This document shows, piece by piece, positions 56,453-64,000 of a DNA stretch of 64,000 nucleotides (within the stretch, counting starts at the first letter, position 1; each line of letters starts with the position of its first letter). A program made the position numbers and the translations under genes. Source of the DNA: Ilumatobacteraceae bacterium (GTDB lineage Bacteria; Actinomycetota; Acidimicrobiia; Acidimicrobiales; Ilumatobacteraceae); assembly GCA_033344875.1 (NCBI GenBank), contig JAWPMO010000001.1:496001-560000 (forward strand). Direction: 5' to 3'. The notes below the pieces were generated by a model. The model was not told the origin of the DNA and made no database searches. It was given only the letters and a program-made list of their open reading frames with translations.

Positions 56453-57298
56453 CTACGCGTCGAGCAGGACGTTGTCGATCAGCCGGACGTCGCCGAACCA
56501 CGCCGCCGTCAGCACGCACACCGGCGGCTCCGCCCGCTCGACCGGATCGAGGTTCATCGCGTCGACCACCTCGACGTACTCGACGTCGGCCCGCGGCTCG
56601 GCGGCGATGCCGTCGAGCACGATCGACCGGATCGTGGCGGCGTCGCGTTCGCCGGCATCGAACGCATCGGCGGCAGCGCGCAGCGAGCGGGAGATGACGA
56701 GCGCCGCCTGCCGGTCGTCGGGGCCGAGGCGGACGTTGCGGCTCGACAGCGCGATGCCGTCGTGTTCGCGCACGATCGGGACGCCGAGGATCTCCACGGC
56801 GAGGTCGAGGTCGCGGACCATCCGTCGGACGATCGCGAGCTGCTGGAAGTCTTTCTGGCCGAAGGCGGCGACGTCGGGCAGCGTGGCGTTGAGCAGCTTC
56901 GTGACCACGGTCGTGACCCCCCGGAAGTGGCCGGGTCGCATGGGTCCTTCGAGGCGGTCGGCGAGGTCGCCGGGTTCGACGTGGGTCTGGAATCCCGAGG
57001 GGTACATCGTGGCCGCCGTCGGCGCATACACGGCGTCGACCCCTGCTCCACGACACGTGTCGAGATCGGCGTCGATCGGTCGCGGGTAATGGTCGAAGTC
57101 GGTCGACTGGTTGAACTGCAACGGGTTCACGAAGATCGTGACGACGACCCGGTCGGCCCGTTCGCGCACGGCTTCGACCAGTGCGAGGTGGCCACGGTGG
57201 AGCGCCCCCATCGTCGGCACGACCCCGACGCGTTCGCCGTCGAGGCGGCGGGCTCGGGTCCACTCGCGCATGTGCGCGGGTGCGGTGATGAGATCCAT
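56453..57298 (-). CDS. panC: Pantothenate synthetase
   Basis: A 281-residue ligase joining pantoate and beta-alanine with ATP, the last step of vitamin B5 synthesis. PTMGALHRGH is the HIGH-like site, VNPLQFN, GQKDFQQL the KMSKS-like loop, and SSRNVRL the pantoate-binding stretch. TAGCTT 8 nt before ATG 57298 may be an internal promoter overlapping the P1 peptidase end. The related panB and panD genes are not in the window. Confidence 0.97.
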   Translation of the reverse strand: MDLITAPAHMREWTRARRLDGERVGVVPTMGALHRGHLALVEAVRERADRVVVTIFVNPLQFNQSTDFDHYPRPIDADLDTCRGAGVDAVYAPTAATMYPSGFQTHVEPGDLADRLEGPMRPGHFRGVTTVVTKLLNATLPDVAAFGQKDFQQLAIVRRMVRDLDLAVEILGVPIVREHDGIALSSRNVRLGPDDRQAALVISRSLRAAADAFDAGERDAATIRSIVLDGIAAEPRADVEYVEVVDAMNLDPVERAEPPVCVLTAAWFGDVRLIDNVLLDA

Positions 57299-57309
57299 CG
57301 GGGCCGAAG

Positions 57310-58356
57310 CTACCCGGGCCAGGCGCCCGGGCACAGATCGCGGTACGCCGGTGACGAGCCGATCGATGTCGCCGTGACGACGGCGTCGGTACACGCTCGC
57401 TCGAACACGTCGGCCGCGGCAGCGAACACACGGTTGAGCCGGACCACCCGCGACCCGGTGGAGCGGATCTCGATCACATCGTCGCCGGGGACCGGATGCC
57501 GGTCGGTCGACAGCCCGAAGATCGTGTCGCCGTCGACGAGGGTGTGAGCGGGGCGGATCGCCCGGGCGAGGCCGTCGTGGGCCGACTGGGCGAGCCGACC
57601 GGCCTCGGGGCGCGACAGCACGGCGTCGGTGGCGACGACGCCGATCGTCGTGTTGAGCGGTGGCGGCGCTGCCGCCGCTTCCAGGTGGTCGCGCAGTGCG
57701 ATTCGTTGAGCGGCCGGCGGTCGTCGGAGCGACCGGACGGGTGACCACGGTGCGCCGGTGGCCGGGTCGATCACGGCACCGCTCGCGTTGACGACGGCGA
57801 GCGCAGCGACCGTGATGACGATGTCGTCGAAGTCGACCGTGGTGCTCGCCATGCCGACGCCGCCCTGGAGACCACCCGCGCGGGCGCCGGTGCCGGCTCC
57901 GACCGATCCGCGCCGCGTGGGCCGCCGCGCAGCGCGCAGCGCGCGTGCTCCGAAGTCGGGGCCCGGTCGGTTGCCGAACCGGCCACCGCGCCCGAGGTCG
58001 AAGATGACCGCGGTCGGAACGACCGGCACGACGTGTTCGAGGTCGGGCCCGACCGGCACGCCGAGTCGGCGTCGCTCGAGCTCGGCCATCACGCCGTCGG
58101 CGGCCGACAGCCCGTACGCGCTGCCGCCGGTCAGGCAGATCGCGTGGACGCGGTCGACCAGGTTGCGTGGGTCGAGCGCGTCGGTCTCCCGGGTGCCGGG
58201 CCCGCCGCCTCGCACGTCGACGCCCGTGACCACGCCACCGGGCGCGCTGATCACGGTCGTCCCCGTCTGCCAGCCACGCCCGCGGCGCTGGTGGTGCCCG
58301 ACGAGGATCCCGTCGACGTCGGTGAGCGAGCCGTGGGCGAAAGGGTCGAGCGTCAC
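57310..58356 (-). CDS. P1-family peptidase (DmpA / D-aminopeptidase-like)
   Basis: A 348-residue self-processing peptidase. TDVDGILVGHHQ at the N-terminus, CLTGGSAYGLSAADGVM and the GGVGMASTTV segment, the probable self-cleavage region, are typical of the L-aminopeptidase D-Ala-esterase family. GTG 58356 has TACGGT 6 nt upstream. It ends 11 nt before panC, in the same direction. Confidence 0.9.
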   Translation of the reverse strand: MTLDPFAHGSLTDVDGILVGHHQRRGRGWQTGTTVISAPGGVVTGVDVRGGGPGTRETDALDPRNLVDRVHAICLTGGSAYGLSAADGVMAELERRRLGVPVGPDLEHVVPVVPTAVIFDLGRGGRFGNRPGPDFGARALRAARRPTRRGSVGAGTGARAGGLQGGVGMASTTVDFDDIVITVAALAVVNASGAVIDPATGAPWSPVRSLRRPPAAQRIALRDHLEAAAAPPPLNTTIGVVATDAVLSRPEAGRLAQSAHDGLARAIRPAHTLVDGDTIFGLSTDRHPVPGDDVIEIRSTGSRVVRLNRVFAAAADVFERACTDAVVTATSIGSSPAYRDLCPGAWPG

Positions 58357-58362
58357 GCCGCG

Positions 58363-58387
58363 ACCGTACCGAACCCGCCGCTATGGT
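58363..58387. promoter_or_regulatory. Divergent -10 boxes for the P1 peptidase and the acyltransferase
   Basis: Minus strand: TACGGT at 58363-58368, 6 nt before GTG 58356. Plus strand: TATGGT at 58382-58387, 7 nt before GTG 58395. The plus-strand box includes the ATG at 58383, so that start is disfavoured. Confidence 0.55.
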
Positions 58388-58394
58388 TCGCGAC

Positions 58395-59042
58395 GTGCTC
58401 GGCCGAGAACCTGCCCCGGACACGACCTGGGTCCGGCTGGCAGGCGGGGCGAAGCAGCGGGTCGGTGACGGCTTCCACCGTTTGCACGAGGTCATGTACC
58501 GGTGGGCGGCGATCGGCCCCCGCTCGTCGCGGGCACGGGAGTTCGGTGCGTTCGGCGATGGCAGCATCATCTGCTACCCGCCCAACACGCTGATGAACGT
58601 GCGGTACATCCGGATCGGTTCGTCGACGATGATCGGGCCGCAGATCGCACTGTCGGCGGGCATGGTTCCCGGTCAGCAGTGCATCACCGACACCGTCGTC
58701 TCGATCGGCGATCGTTGCCTGATCGGGCGGGGGAGCGGCATCGTCGGTCATCTGTCGATCGACATCGGCGACGACGTCTGGACGGGACATCACGTCTACA
58801 TCACCGACCAGAACCACGGCTTCGCCGACCCGAACCGCCCGATCTCACAGCAGATGCAACCCGAGCGGCCGGTCCGGATCGGCGACGGCTCGTGGATCGG
58901 GCACGGATCGGTGATCCTGCCGGGTGCCACGATCGGCCGCAACGTCGTGATCGGTGCGAACAGCGTCGTGTCGGGCGAGATCCCCGACCATTCGGTCGCG
59001 GTGGGCGCGCCGGCGCGGGTGGTGAGACGGGTCAGCGAGTGA
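58395..59042 (+). CDS. Left-handed beta-helix acyltransferase (hexapeptide-repeat)
   Basis: A 215-residue acetyl/acyltransferase. Hexapeptide repeats run from IGPQIALSAG to IGANSVVSGEI with ITDQNHGFADP, where the catalytic His lies. The end VAVGAPARVVRRV is typical of maltose- or galactoside-type O-acetyltransferases. Acceptor unknown. The N-terminal 60 residues are family-atypical. GTG 58395 chosen from the promoter; ATG 58383 adds 4 residues. Its end overlaps the next convergent gene by 11 nt. Confidence 0.88.
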   Translation: MLGREPAPDTTWVRLAGGAKQRVGDGFHRLHEVMYRWAAIGPRSSRAREFGAFGDGSIICYPPNTLMNVRYIRIGSSTMIGPQIALSAGMVPGQQCITDTVVSIGDRCLIGRGSGIVGHLSIDIGDDVWTGHHVYITDQNHGFADPNRPISQQMQPERPVRIGDGSWIGHGSVILPGATIGRNVVIGANSVVSGEIPDHSVAVGAPARVVRRVSE

Positions 59043-59601
59043 GGTCGCGTGGGGGAGCGCAGGCGGGCATGTCGTTGTCGCCGGCGAAGGTCTCGATCCG
59101 CTCGCTGATCGGGATGCCGTCGGCGGTCTCGTAGAACGCCAGGTTCTCGCCGGTCTCGCGCAGCTGGTCGGCGTAGCGGTACCGATCGCCGATGTAGGTC
59201 CGGTAGTCGGCTTCCCAGAGGGGGACGATCTCGCGGCCCTTCTGGTCGCTCGGCACGACCGCGACGACGTCGTCGATCATCTCGTCGATGATGTCGGTCG
59301 ACCGCTCGACGATCTCGGCCCGCTCACGGATGAGTTCGGGACCGCCCTCGGTGATCAGGCGGAAGTCGGCCAGTTCGAGCCGTTCGGCGGTCGCGGCCTG
59401 ACAGATCTGTTCGGCCCGCTCGGCCCAGGCCCGATCCTCGATGCGGTTGACGGCCTCTTTGGAGGCGAAGAACAGCGCCCAGATCCAGAAGGTGGCGAAC
59501 AGGGCGACGAGGATGGTCAACCCGACGCGGACGCCGAGCTTGCGGGCGCGACGCTCGTCGAGGTCGTCATCGACGGGCATCGGCGGCGTCGTGGTGTCCA
59601 C
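59032..59601 (-). CDS. Single-pass membrane protein of unknown function
   Basis: A 189-residue protein not recognised. One membrane helix (about residues 27-48, GLTILVALFATFWIWALFF) precedes an extracytoplasmic, mostly helical domain containing one Cys near the start (AEQICQAATAE) and one at the end (MPACAPP). GTG 59601 is favoured because a TAGCGT box (59609-59614 on the minus strand) ends 7 nt before it. It follows the DUF2510 gene in the same direction by 67 nt. Confidence 0.7.
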   Translation of the reverse strand: MDTTTPPMPVDDDLDERRARKLGVRVGLTILVALFATFWIWALFFASKEAVNRIEDRAWAERAEQICQAATAERLELADFRLITEGGPELIRERAEIVERSTDIIDEMIDDVVAVVPSDQKGREIVPLWEADYRTYIGDRYRYADQLRETGENLAFYETADGIPISERIETFAGDNDMPACAPPRDLTR

Positions 59602-59668
59602 CGGGACAACGCTACGAGCTGGGCGGCCCATCCGGACGTCGTTCCGATGCCCGAGCCGATGCCGGGGC

Positions 59669-60388
59669 TCAGTCGACCGGGTCGACCTCGATGCCGTACG
59701 GGAACGGGCCCTGCACGGTGATGCCCGGGTCACAGTCGGCGCCGGCCGATCGCACCGTCACGACGGTCGACCACTCGGCCGTCTCTCCGGGATCGAGTTC
59801 GTCGATGGTGACGAACTCGGTGCGGTCGTCGACCTCGACGAACAGGGTGTACTCCCGGGCATCGTCGTCGAGGTTCGTGATGGAACCGCTCACCTCGGCC
59901 CGCCGCCCGTCGATCGAGCAGGAGATGATCTCGGTGCGCGCTTCGCCCGGTTCGACGAAGCGGATCACCTCGCGGAGCACGGTGATCGACAGGAGCACGC
60001 CGACGACCGACGCCGCGATGCCGAGGCTGCCCATGACGATGCCGGCGATCGAGGCCCCTCGCCCGACGTCGGACACCCGTGAGCGTTTGATGCCGATGAT
60101 GCCGAAGACGAGGGCGAGCACGGCGAGCACCGCTCCGAACACGACGATGAACGGGATCCAGGCGATCGCGACGCCGACCGATCCCATCACGACCGCCGCG
60201 GTCGCGGCGCCGTTCGTGGGGCCCTTGCCCCCTGCCGCATGCCCGGGGCCGGTGCCGAGCGGGTCGACGTACCGCTGGCCCCCGGCGCTCACGTCGGAGG
60301 TCCAGGAGGTGCCGTTGAAGTAGCGATGGTCGTACCGATCGAGCGGATCGGGGAACCAGCCGGACGGCGTCGAGGTCGGGTCGGGCAC
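59669..60388 (-). CDS. DUF2510-DUF4190 membrane protein with a beta-rich tail
   Basis: A 239-residue protein. Residues 10-30 (GWFPDPLDRYDHRYFNGTSW) are DUF2510, two helices (about 62-95 and 112-138) form a DUF4190-like hairpin, and the tail has an exported beta domain of the FxLYD type (EVSGSITNLDDDAREYTLFV). Function unknown. GTG 60388 is 6 nt after its TACTCT box. Confidence 0.8.
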   Translation of the reverse strand: MPDPTSTPSGWFPDPLDRYDHRYFNGTSWTSDVSAGGQRYVDPLGTGPGHAAGGKGPTNGAATAAVVMGSVGVAIAWIPFIVVFGAVLAVLALVFGIIGIKRSRVSDVGRGASIAGIVMGSLGIAASVVGVLLSITVLREVIRFVEPGEARTEIISCSIDGRRAEVSGSITNLDDDAREYTLFVEVDDRTEFVTIDELDPGETAEWSTVVTVRSAGADCDPGITVQGPFPYGIEVDPVD

Positions 60389-60394
60389 GGCGTG

Positions 60395-60404
60395 AGAGTA
60401 CCGT
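60395..60404. promoter_or_regulatory. Overlapping divergent -10 boxes sharing a TA step
   Basis: AGAGTACCGT at 60395-60404 reads TACCGT forward (7 nt before GTG 60412) and TACTCT in reverse (6 nt before GTG 60388). Starts are 23 bp apart; the arrangement is the same as at 48779-48790. Confidence 0.6.
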
Positions 60405-60411
60405 CGCTGCC

Positions 60412-61089
60412 GTGGAGATCGTGCTGATTCGTCATGGCCAACCGGAATGGGTGAAGGACGGACTCAACGTCGTCGACCCGCCGCTCACCGATCTCGGCCA
60501 CGAGCAGGCGGCACGAATGGCCGAGCTCCTGGCCGACGAGGAGTTCGACGAGGTGCTCGTCTCACCGCTGCAGCGAGCTCGGCAGACCGCGGCACCGCTG
60601 TACGAACGCCTCGGCCGCCCCGAGCAGATCGAACCGTGGCTGGAGGAGATCCGTGACCCGGGCTGGCACGGCACGCCGGCCGAGAAAGCGCAGCAGGCGT
60701 ACGCAGAGCTGAAGGGACGCGCGGCCGATCAGCGGTGGGACGGTCTCGACGGCGGCGAGTCGATCCGTGAGTTCACCGACCGCATCCATATCGGTGCCAC
60801 CGAGTTCCTGCGCAGCAGGTCGATCGTTCGGGTCGAGCACGAGCTGCCGATCTGGTCGCCGGGCGAGTACGGCAAACGCATCGCGCTCGTCGCCCACGCC
60901 GGCACCAACTCGATCACGATCGGTCACCTGCTCGGCCTCGACGCGACGCCGTGGGAGTGGGACCGCTTCGTGCTCGGCCACGCCTCGATCAGCCGGGTCG
61001 AGGCGCTGCCGGTCAAGGACGGGTGGACGTTCAGCCTGACCGCACTGTCGAACGCCGAGCACATCCCCGCCGAGCGCCGCAGCCGCTGA
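60412..61089 (+). CDS. Histidine phosphatase family protein
   Basis: A 225-residue phosphoglycerate-mutase-fold phosphatase. VLIRHGQPEW carries the catalytic RHG, SPLQRARQTAAPL the second Arg and VAHAGTNSITIGHLL the second His. The usual fold is interrupted by an extra segment (about 85-125). Substrate unknown. GTG 60412 is set by TACCGT 7 nt upstream. Confidence 0.9.
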   Translation: MEIVLIRHGQPEWVKDGLNVVDPPLTDLGHEQAARMAELLADEEFDEVLVSPLQRARQTAAPLYERLGRPEQIEPWLEEIRDPGWHGTPAEKAQQAYAELKGRAADQRWDGLDGGESIREFTDRIHIGATEFLRSRSIVRVEHELPIWSPGEYGKRIALVAHAGTNSITIGHLLGLDATPWEWDRFVLGHASISRVEALPVKDGWTFSLTALSNAEHIPAERRSR

Positions 61090-61122
61090 CGAGTCGTCCC
61101 GTGCGGTTCGGTACCGTACGGC

Positions 61123-62205
61123 ATGTCCGACGACGCACAGCATCGACTCAGAGCGTTCTCCTTCCAGGTCTACTCGAAGCTGGAGGGGGCGTTCACCGCC
61201 GGCATGATCCACCTCGGTGACCGGCTGGGCCTGTACGAGGCACTGGCCGCCGCCGACGGGCCGGTGACCAGTGACGAGCTGGCCGACGCCACGGGATTGC
61301 AGGAGCGCTGGGTGCGCGAGTGGCTCCACAACCAGGCAGCGGCGCAGTTGCTCGAGCTGACCGACGACCACGGCCGCGACCGGTTCGGCATGTCGGGCGA
61401 GGCCCGTGCGGTGCTGGCGTCGCCGAACCATCCGGCGTTCGGGATCGGGATGTTCCATCGGCTCCCGCAGACGATGCAGGCGCTCGAGGCGATGCCCGAG
61501 AGCTTCCGGACCGGGCTGGGTCACGACTACGACAGCCACGGACCCGAAGGCGCGGTCGGTATCGAGCGGAGCTTCGAGCCGTGGAACCACCACAACCTGC
61601 TGCGCAAGGTGCTGCCGGCGATGGACGGGGTCGTCGAGCGCCTGACCAACGGTGCCACGGTCGCCGACGTGGGGTGTGGCGCCGGGGGAGCGGTGCTGCT
61701 GATGGCCGAGGCGTTCCCGAACAGCACGTTCACCGGCTACGACATCTCACGCCACGCGCTCGACCGGGCCGAGGCCCGCCTCGCCGCGGCCGGGCTGACC
61801 AACGCCCGGTTCGTCGACCCGCGTGACGAGCCGCTCCCGGTCGACGGCTCGCTCGATCTGGTCACGACGTTCGACTGCATCCACGACATGGCGCACCCGA
61901 CACCCGTGGTCGACGCGCTCCGTGGTGCGCTCCGCGACGACGGGTACTGGCTCCTCGTCGACATCCGTGCGGCCGAGACGCTCGCCGAGAACATCGAGCT
62001 CAACCCGATGGCGCCGCTGCTGTACGGCGTGAGCGTGCTGTCCTGCATGTCGTCGGCGCTGTCCGAACCGGATGGCGAGGGGCTCGGCACGCTCGGGCTC
62101 CCGGCATCGAAGGCGGAAGCGATGGCGAACGCGGCCGGCTTCTCGCGGTTCGAGACGCTCGACGTGTCCCACCCGATGAATGCGTTCTACGAGGTCCGTC
62201 CGTAG
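61123..62205 (+). CDS. SAM-dependent methyltransferase with winged-helix N-terminus
   Basis: A 360-residue class I methyltransferase. The N-terminal 100 residues (LGLYEALAAADGPVTSDELA) form a helix-turn-helix-type dimerisation domain, as in Rv2258c-type enzymes. The SAM site is VADVGCGAGGAVLLMA, with GYDISRHALDRA and LVTTFDCIHDM further on. Substrate unknown. The TACCGT box ends 5 nt before ATG 61123. Confidence 0.92.
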   Translation: MSDDAQHRLRAFSFQVYSKLEGAFTAGMIHLGDRLGLYEALAAADGPVTSDELADATGLQERWVREWLHNQAAAQLLELTDDHGRDRFGMSGEARAVLASPNHPAFGIGMFHRLPQTMQALEAMPESFRTGLGHDYDSHGPEGAVGIERSFEPWNHHNLLRKVLPAMDGVVERLTNGATVADVGCGAGGAVLLMAEAFPNSTFTGYDISRHALDRAEARLAAAGLTNARFVDPRDEPLPVDGSLDLVTTFDCIHDMAHPTPVVDALRGALRDDGYWLLVDIRAAETLAENIELNPMAPLLYGVSVLSCMSSALSEPDGEGLGTLGLPASKAEAMANAAGFSRFETLDVSHPMNAFYEVRP

Positions 62206-62260
62206 TTCGTCGGTTCCCGGCGATCCGGTCGGGCGATTCGCCTCGTAGCCTGACGGACGC

Positions 62261-63205
62261 ATGCAGATCTCGCCGCATCGCTACCGACAGGTCACGGTCG
62301 TCGCGCTGGTCGCGCTGGCGATCATCATCGTCACCGGTGCCGCCGTCCGGCTCACCAACAGCGGGCTGGGCTGCGACGACTGGCCGAACTGCTCAAGCGA
62401 GCGGTTCGTCGACGTGTCCTCGAAGCACGCGGCGATCGAGCAGATCAACCGGCTGTTCACCGGCGTCGTCGGGTTCGCTGCCATCGCCGCGGTGCTCGGC
62501 GCGCTCGTCCGGGTCCCACGCCGCCGTGACCTCACGACCCTGTCGCTCCTCGTCGCCGGTGGCGTCGTCGCCAATGCGGTGCTCGGCGGCATCTCGGTCC
62601 TGGTCGATCTGCACCCGCTCGCGGTGCAGGGGCACCTGCTGCTGTCGATGGCGCTGATCGTGGTCGGCACCGTCCTGGTCCGGCGGGCGGGCGAACCCGA
62701 CGGCGTCGAGCGGGTCCGGGTGGTGTCCGAACCCACACAGCGGTTGACCTGGTTGCTCTTCGCGCTGACCTGGGTCGTGCTGTTCACCGGCACCCTCGTC
62801 ACGGGTGCCGGCCCCCACGCCGGCGACGAGAACGCCGAGCGGCTCGACCTGGACATCCCGACGGTGGCCCGGGTCCACGGGATCGTGGTCGTGACCACGA
62901 TCGTGGTCGCGCTGCTGATCGCGTGGCGGATCCGTGCGCGTCGGGCCGGTGACGGATCGCTCGCCTCGCCGATCTCGACGTGGCTGTTCGTCGGCGTGCT
63001 CCAGGCGGCCGTCGGCTACGTCCAGTACTTCAACGACGTGCCCGCACTCCTCGTCGGCATCCACGTCGCCGGTGCGACCGCGGTGATGTGGGCGACGACG
63101 ATCGTCGTCCTCGACACGACACGCCCGGTACCGGCATCGCCGATGTCGCCGGTCGGGGTGTCGGACGTCACAGATGAGTTCAATGTGCACGTTTCCGCCG
63201 ACTAG
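62261..63205 (+). CDS. ctaA: Heme A synthase (COX15/CtaA)
   Basis: A 314-residue eight-helix protein converting heme O to heme A for cytochrome oxidase. The outside loop has GCDDWPNC with a Cys pair; heme-ligand His residues are expected in VQGHLLLSM, VARVHGIVVV and VGIHVAGA. The first usual ligand is an Asn (EQINRL), a form I recall in other actinobacteria. TAGCCT ends 9 nt before ATG 62261. Confidence 0.93.
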   Translation: MQISPHRYRQVTVVALVALAIIIVTGAAVRLTNSGLGCDDWPNCSSERFVDVSSKHAAIEQINRLFTGVVGFAAIAAVLGALVRVPRRRDLTTLSLLVAGGVVANAVLGGISVLVDLHPLAVQGHLLLSMALIVVGTVLVRRAGEPDGVERVRVVSEPTQRLTWLLFALTWVVLFTGTLVTGAGPHAGDENAERLDLDIPTVARVHGIVVVTTIVVALLIAWRIRARRAGDGSLASPISTWLFVGVLQAAVGYVQYFNDVPALLVGIHVAGATAVMWATTIVVLDTTRPVPASPMSPVGVSDVTDEFNVHVSAD

Positions 63206-63217
63206 AGTCCGTGCACG

Positions 63218-64000
63218 ATGCGAGCCAGATCGCCCATGCCCGGAGGACCACGCTCGATCGGGCGAGCACTGAGAGCGCTCGTTGTCGCCCTGGTGATCGT
63301 GTTCGGCGTGTTCGGCGTCTCGACTCCCGCGACGGCCCAGGAGGGCAGCGGTGACGAGACGACCGACGAGTCCGTCGACGACACCGGCACCGAGGTCACG
63401 GGCACCCTGCGGGCACGCGACGCCGAGGGTGAGGACGTCTTCCTCGAAGGCGTCGAGTTCGTCGTGTCAGACGCCGACGGCAACGAGGTCGGTCGTGGCG
63501 TCAGCGACGCCGAGGGCAACTGGAGTGTCGGTCTGCCCGGCGCCGGCGAGTATTCGACGCTCCTGGTCGTCGAGACCCTCCCTGAGGGCAACTCGCTGCG
63601 GAACCCCGACAACAACCCGTTGTCGTTCTCGGTCAACGAGGGTGACAGCCGACCGAACCTGTTCCCGATGGGTGAGGCCGCCGCCAAGACCGACAACACG
63701 ATCAAGGCACTGCAGCTGTTCGTCGACGGCCTCAAGCTCGGATTGATCATCGCCATGTGCTCGATCGGTCTGTCGCTCATCTACGGCACCACGGCGCTCG
63801 TGAACTTCGCCCACGGCGAGATGGTCACGTTCGGCGCCATGGCCGCCTACCTGTTCCACGCCAGCGGTGCGCTCGGCTTCGAGACGTCGTTGATCGTCGC
63901 GGGCATCCTGGCGGTGCTCCTGTCGGGCGTCGCCGGCGGCCTGTTCAACGGATTCGTGTGGCGCCCGCTGCGCAACAAGGGTGCGAGCCTCATCTCGGCA
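63218..64000 (+). CDS. livH: LivH-type branched-chain amino acid ABC permease with extra secreted N-terminal domain (3' end outside window)
   Basis: The open frame continues to the last base, so the C-terminus is missing (261 codons seen). A signal-like helix (about 15-40, ending ATAQ) is followed by an exported beta domain (about 47-140) of the carboxypeptidase-regulatory or SpaA type: GTLRARDAEGEDVFLEGVEF, GVSDAEGNWSVGLPGAGEY. From about 165 the LivH permease begins (LIIAMCSIGLSLIYGTTALV, NFAHGEMVTFGA). This fusion is uncommon. A TAGAGT box ends 9 nt before ATG 63218. Other Liv genes are expected downstream. Confidence 0.88.
   Translation, partial: MRARSPMPGGPRSIGRALRALVVALVIVFGVFGVSTPATAQEGSGDETTDESVDDTGTEVTGTLRARDAEGEDVFLEGVEFVVSDADGNEVGRGVSDAEGNWSVGLPGAGEYSTLLVVETLPEGNSLRNPDNNPLSFSVNEGDSRPNLFPMGEAAAKTDNTIKALQLFVDGLKLGLIIAMCSIGLSLIYGTTALVNFAHGEMVTFGAMAAYLFHASGALGFETSLIVAGILAVLLSGVAGGLFNGFVWRPLRNKGASLISA

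Noticed and set aside
62261-63205. Missing first heme-ligand His in CtaA (Asn instead)
   Set aside because: From memory the same Asn occurs in other actinobacterial CtaA proteins, so it is probably normal for the group.

Overview
The window is high-GC DNA, densely packed with short gaps, frequent GTG starts and many GTGA or ATGA stop/start overlaps. Its genes include F420-type enzymes (a luciferase-like monooxygenase and a Ddn-like protein), the start of a phosphatidylinositol-mannoside pathway, DUF2510 proteins, a monomeric isocitrate dehydrogenase and actinobacterial heme A synthase. Together they point to an actinobacterium, most likely of the class Acidimicrobiia (Ilumatobacter-like). This placement is inferred from gene content; no rRNA or tRNA gene was found.

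Layout. 0-8 kb: the thrS / HIT / PIP synthase / acyltransferase / PimA locus known from mycobacteria, here carrying a large GGDEF-EAL protein between the acyltransferase and pimA. 8-12 kb: lemA-htpX, a YerB-like lipoprotein, a dienelactone hydrolase and uridine phosphorylase. 12-15 kb: an ECF sigma factor overlapping a gene for a membrane-anchored three-repeat protein. 15-18.5 kb: a catabolic-looking SDR / amidohydrolase / 2-hydroxyacid dehydrogenase operon divergent from an F420-type monooxygenase, with a perfect 35-nt palindrome between them. 18.5-23 kb: small oxidoreductases, an aminotransferase and a reductase. 23-28 kb: a giant secreted propeller/malectin/PKD protein ending in three nearly identical 127-residue repeats. 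28-36 kb: MscS, MFS, isocitrate dehydrogenase, HD-GYP, malic enzyme and a HemK-like protein. 36-40.5 kb: a minus-strand run thrH / haloalkane dehalogenase / lipase / PIG-L deacetylase / EamA. 40-47 kb: a DUF2207-like protein, a second MscS, a ClC protein, a biotin-carrier/carboxyltransferase fusion and a DUF402 protein with a zinc ribbon. 47-48 kb: a MazF-type toxin-antitoxin pair and a low-content gap. 48-64 kb: a metallo-hydrolase, a ProA-like enzyme, a secreted CAP protein with the same 120-residue repeat family as the giant protein, an M1 peptidase, PanC, a P1 peptidase, acyltransferase, phosphatase and methyltransferase, CtaA, and a LivH permease with an extra secreted domain that runs off the end.

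The main regulatory pattern is that about two dozen genes have a TANNNT-like -10 box ending only 5-9 nt before the start codon, usually with no ribosome binding site. This is the signature of leaderless transcription. At two divergent gene pairs the opposing -10 boxes overlap inside a 23-24 bp intergenic region. Genes inside operons instead use Shine-Dalgarno sites or start/stop overlap. The pattern also helped choose several starts (pimA, the 17.5 kb pair, the 58 kb acyltransferase, the 59.6 kb membrane protein).

Candidates for something undescribed are the cyclic-di-GMP enzyme embedded in the PIM locus, the two secreted proteins sharing a Cys-paired repeat module (with codon use in one unlike the host), the LivH fusion, the sigma factor/three-repeat sensor pair and the overlapping bidirectional promoters.
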